Shown here piece by piece: positions 61,728 through 64,000 of a stretch of 64,000 nucleotides of DNA (its first letter is position 1; each line of letters starts with the position of its first letter). The DNA comes from Tidjanibacter sp. (lineage in GTDB: Bacteria; Bacteroidota; Bacteroidia; Bacteroidales; Rikenellaceae). The notes under the pieces were generated by a model. That model saw only the letters and a list, made by a program, of their open reading frames with translations. It searched no databases and was not told the origin of the DNA. The translations under genes and the position numbers were made by a program. The DNA lies in the NCBI GenBank assembly GCA_017466345.1, contig JAFTUI010000023.1:62001-126000 (forward strand). Direction: 5' to 3'.

Positions 61728-61750
61728 AGGCTCATCTATTTAATTTTCGG

Positions 61751-61785
61751 CAAAGGTAGGACACTTATGCGAACCCTTTGTTCGC
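61751..61785 (-). promoter_or_regulatory. Operator-promoter E (WYL gene)
   Basis: Minus strand: GCGAACAAAGGGTTCGC (61769-61785), perfect arms, 10 nt, TACCTTTG (61751-61758). Leader about 17 nt. Supports autoregulation. Confidence 0.8.
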
Positions 61786-61841
61786 GAAAGGCGTTTACAA
61801 ATTTATGGATTTATCTTTTGAAACGCAAATAACCCAAATTA

Positions 61842-62231
61842 TTATGCGATGTGTAGCTCTGGATCTTCTGCAAGTTCTATTCGTACACGCATATTAAGGT
61901 TGTCTCGAATCATCATTGCGACAAATTTTGAGTGGGCGATCGGAGTCTCTAACTTCCCATCGTAACAAAGAACTCCCCAGAGCCCATCCTTCTCTACACA
62001 GTTGTATGGCGTGCGACAACTGAGCGGACCTGCATATTTGTCATATTCGGGTTTTACAATCACCTCGCCGAGTTCCCAATTTACAAATCCCACTTTACCA
62101 CCTACTTGAATGGGAGAAATCTCCCACATGGTATCAAACTGACAACCATACTGCATTAGTAGGTTGATTACACTCTGCAAATCATCCTCACTCTCAAACA
62201 TCAATGGCACCTTAACACACTCTTTCGTCAT
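61842..62231 (-). CDS. Small WG-repeat-like protein
   Basis: 129 residues from MTKECVKVPLMFESEDDLQ (62231). IQVGGKVGFVNWELGEVIVK and NCVEKDGLWGVLCYDGK resemble two WG (KWG-type) beta repeats. The in-frame GTG at 62267 lies over the -7 box and is rejected. Own promoter F. Function unknown. Confidence 0.65.
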   Translation of the reverse strand: MTKECVKVPLMFESEDDLQSVINLLMQYGCQFDTMWEISPIQVGGKVGFVNWELGEVIVKPEYDKYAGPLSCRTPYNCVEKDGLWGVLCYDGKLETPIAHSKFVAMMIRDNLNMRVRIELAEDPELHIA

Positions 62232-62255
62232 ACCCCTAAACTTTGTTTCACGGCA

Positions 62256-62289
62256 CAAAAATACCACCTCTTGCGTACGCTATGTTCGC
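62256..62289 (-). promoter_or_regulatory. Operator-promoter F (WG-repeat-like gene)
   Basis: Minus strand: GCGAACATAGCGTACGC (62273-62289), 9 nt, TATTTTTG (62256-62263). Spacing one shorter than the others. Confidence 0.7.
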
Positions 62290-62345
62290 GAGGTGGTTGG
62301 ATTTGTGAAAAGTTCTTGAGAAATATTAAAGCAATATTCGCGCGG

Positions 62346-63119
62346 TTATGGCTCAAGCGTAAGGGTGATTACTCCATCTACGGCCTCTTTTTGAAAGTCT
62401 TGTACGCATCTTAACCACGAAATATAGTGCTCTTTATTGATGGCTGCAAGTTGTGTGTCGGACATGTCGGTTTCGTTCATAAAGGTTGCGTATTGTACAA
62501 GCATAGATTCTACTTTATCTTTACTTCTGTCTCCATCCTCACTCATCACTCCATCAACACCAGACCTGGCAAAACAAAAGCCATCCCTAACACGATATCC
62601 ATATTTTGCACTATCCCCATAGGCTTCTAGGCGTCTATTTATCTGCTCGTTCATCTCGATTGGCATACCTATTTTATTTCGAGTTAGATACCTGCAAACA
62701 ATCTCGTTTGAGCCTATGGATTTGTCCTTCCAGATCCTCTCATTATAGCGTTCGAAAAAGTGTCGAGAATAGATACTCACTTGTCGAATGAGTTGGAATG
62801 GGCTTTCTTCGGTATGCCTATACCCAGTAGGGTATGCTTGTATTATGTATCGACCTTTAGAATCATACACAACGGCATAGAAGTCCACATATGGCCTTTC
62901 TATCCTGGATCGACTTTCGGCATAAAAGAAGATGATATATTTATTGTTAGACTCTGGAATTGTATATTCGTACCATCTCCACGCAGGGAACTTCCGCTCT
63001 TTCTTAAACTCTCTGATAGCCTTTGAGCGTAAGAAGTCTTGTTTGATCTTTATCTTATTATGATAGTCCTTGGTGATATCGTCGTATATCTCCTTGTTTG
63101 TCATTGTTGGGATTAGCAT
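62346..63119 (-). CDS. Unknown 257-residue protein
   Basis: Soluble, basic, Tyr/Arg-rich. VSIYSRHFFERYNERIWKDK is a possible nucleic-acid-binding or catalytic region (His, Glu, Arg); FYAESRSRIERPYVDFYAVV looks like a beta hairpin pair. No family recognised. Transcribed from the second copy of the 69-bp promoter element. The ATG at 63104 (MTNKEIYDD) is an alternative start. Confidence 0.6.
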   Translation of the reverse strand: MLIPTMTNKEIYDDITKDYHNKIKIKQDFLRSKAIREFKKERKFPAWRWYEYTIPESNNKYIIFFYAESRSRIERPYVDFYAVVYDSKGRYIIQAYPTGYRHTEESPFQLIRQVSIYSRHFFERYNERIWKDKSIGSNEIVCRYLTRNKIGMPIEMNEQINRRLEAYGDSAKYGYRVRDGFCFARSGVDGVMSEDGDRSKDKVESMLVQYATFMNETDMSDTQLAAINKEHYISWLRCVQDFQKEAVDGVITLTLEP

Positions 63120-63217
63120 ATCCTTTCTTTCTATTTAGTTGTTTTAAGTTGTTATTAGTAAATTCATTAAGGCGCCATTTTCAAACTATATCACGCTAAT
63201 AATTCCCACATTGGAGA

Positions 63218-63286
63218 AAGTCCCGACAACACTTTCATATGCTGTCGGGACAAAGTTACGGGGCTGTTTTGACAATTACTGTCAAT
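63218..63286 (-). promoter_or_regulatory. Duplicated promoter-operator element, copy 2
   Basis: Second copy of 45498-45566. Minus strand: TTGACA-GTAAT-TGTCAA (63269-63285), 10 nt, TAACTTTG (63251-63258), then the GTCCCGACA/TGTCGGGAC inverted repeat. The TGA of the upstream gene sits inside the palindrome. Leader about 125 nt to 63119. Confidence 0.72.
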
Positions 63287-63995
63287 CTGAAAAATTCCTT
63301 ATATTTGTTTGGTTTGCGAGTACAAATTCGAAGTCGGGCATATCTTTCGTTGCATTTAACTTCTTCTTCTGAAATTCAAATACAGCATTGAATAGTTCTT
63401 GCATATCAACTTTGACAATCTCTTCTATGGTTTGGTCATAGACCACAGTCAAGGCATCTATCCCTAATTCACTGGGATTATAAATTAGGTAAATGAAGCG
63501 TATTTTGTTTTTGGCATCATCATTTGTTAAATAGTTGGCAGAGATTGCCAAGAAGTGACATATCAACTGTTTGAAATCCAAATGCTCAATTGGGCTGCAT
63601 TTATACTTAAATTCGCACTTAAATCGGTTTTTATCTCCCTTGATGTCGCCTTCGTTGGTGTAAATATCGCCAACTGATTTGGCAATGGCATCATAAACTG
63701 GCATATATGCTCTTTTTACCGATTTGTTTTTGCTACCATAGATTTCTCGACATTTTGCCTCAATAAAAATCTCGCAATTCTCTCTGGCTATATAGGCGTC
63801 AAGATAGGCTGTACCACCCACTTTAGTCTCCAAAGGGCATTCAAATTTAACATCGGCGACATCTCGTAAAAGCAAATAGATAAAACGACTTGAAGATCCA
63901 TAGCAAGCCATTTTTGGAGGATACCTACCCTCTTTAATCTCTCCGCCACCACCATTATGATAGTTGTCGTGATGTCTTTTATATTGCTTAGCCAT
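63282..63995 (-). CDS. PD-(D/E)XK nuclease-like protein
   Basis: 237 residues. GTAYLDAYIARENCEIFIEA followed by KCRE gives Asp66, Glu79 and Lys81 on the usual strand pair of a PD-(D/E)XK nuclease; a Gly-rich N-terminus precedes it. Resembles PGN_0703-type putative restriction endonucleases. No methyltransferase is in the window, so a solitary restriction or repair nuclease cannot be told apart. Next gene or promoter upstream lies beyond 64000. Confidence 0.65.
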   Translation of the reverse strand: MAKQYKRHHDNYHNGGGGEIKEGRYPPKMACYGSSSRFIYLLLRDVADVKFECPLETKVGGTAYLDAYIARENCEIFIEAKCREIYGSKNKSVKRAYMPVYDAIAKSVGDIYTNEGDIKGDKNRFKCEFKYKCSPIEHLDFKQLICHFLAISANYLTNDDAKNKIRFIYLIYNPSELGIDALTVVYDQTIEEIVKVDMQELFNAVFEFQKKKLNATKDMPDFEFVLANQTNIRNFSD

Positions 63996-64000
63996 ATTTC

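Overview
The window is a stretch of a Bacteroidales (Bacteroidota) chromosome, probably from a gut-type organism. Three things point there: promoters carry the TAnnTTTG -7 box instead of a sigma-70 -10 box, a long polysaccharide locus is headed by an UpxY-type NusG paralogue, and the core genes are of the Bacteroidales type (menaquinone, PPDK, DUF3575-like and lipoprotein families). I cannot fix the genus from the sequence alone.

Layout. 1-4.2 kb: housekeeping genes on the minus strand (mtnN-luxS; menA-CPBP protease-pnuC; a small outer-membrane-type protein). 4.2-4.9 kb: tRNA-Ser(GCU) on the plus strand with a consensus promoter and a terminator, followed by a 135-bp imperfect inverted repeat and a degenerate second copy of the tRNA 3' end. 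4.9-25.8 kb: one long minus-strand polysaccharide operon, read from upxY through the initiating sugar-phosphate transferase, ugd, rfbABDC, a dTDP-3-amino-sugar branch (two cupin ketoisomerases, an aminotransferase, a hexapeptide acyltransferase), an unusual CitE-like/MaoC-like pair, wzx, wzy, glycosyltransferases, wecB, and at the far end an ATP-grasp, a deacetylase and a nucleotidyltransferase-like protein. 25.8-26.6 kb: non-coding, with short tandem repeats, a 31-bp direct repeat and two related terminators. 26.6-40.5 kb: core genes (ppdK, an AraC regulator, a large lipoprotein with an apparent frameshift in its signal peptide, cinA, a divergent DHODH, pdxB, recQ, a DEDD exonuclease, rlmI). 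40.9-64 kb: an accessory island of mostly unrecognised genes that has the look of a defence/conflict island.

The main discovery is in that island. Six promoters between 51.2 and 62.3 kb share a 17-bp palindrome (consensus RCGAAYAWAGNGTNCGY, 6-bp arms and 5-bp centre) placed 10 bp (once 9 bp) upstream of the TAnnTTTG -7 box. They drive (i) a six-gene operon of envelope and unknown proteins, (ii) a HAD-phosphoribosyltransferase-DprA operon, (iii) a retron, (iv) an AAA ATPase (DUF3696-like) plus a protein with a PLD-like half-motif, (v) a WYL-domain regulator and (vi) a small WG-repeat-like protein. The simplest reading is that the WYL protein controls itself and the whole set. Two further promoters (45.5 and 63.2 kb) lie in a duplicated 69-bp element and have the same geometry with a different palindrome (TTGACA-N5-TGTCAA), suggesting a second regulator.

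The retron has the NAxxH and VTG motifs of retron reverse transcriptases, a C-terminal extension of about 180 residues, an upstream non-coding RNA of about 360 nt bounded by 26-nt complementary a1/a2 ends and holding at least six stem-loops, and two downstream genes, the first with an RNxxxH HEPN-ribonuclease-like motif. The 45.5-40.9 kb operon adds an ADP-ribosylglycohydrolase, a CX5R phosphatase-like protein, a DUF3841 protein, a zinc ribbon and three candidate micro-proteins of 22-29 residues.
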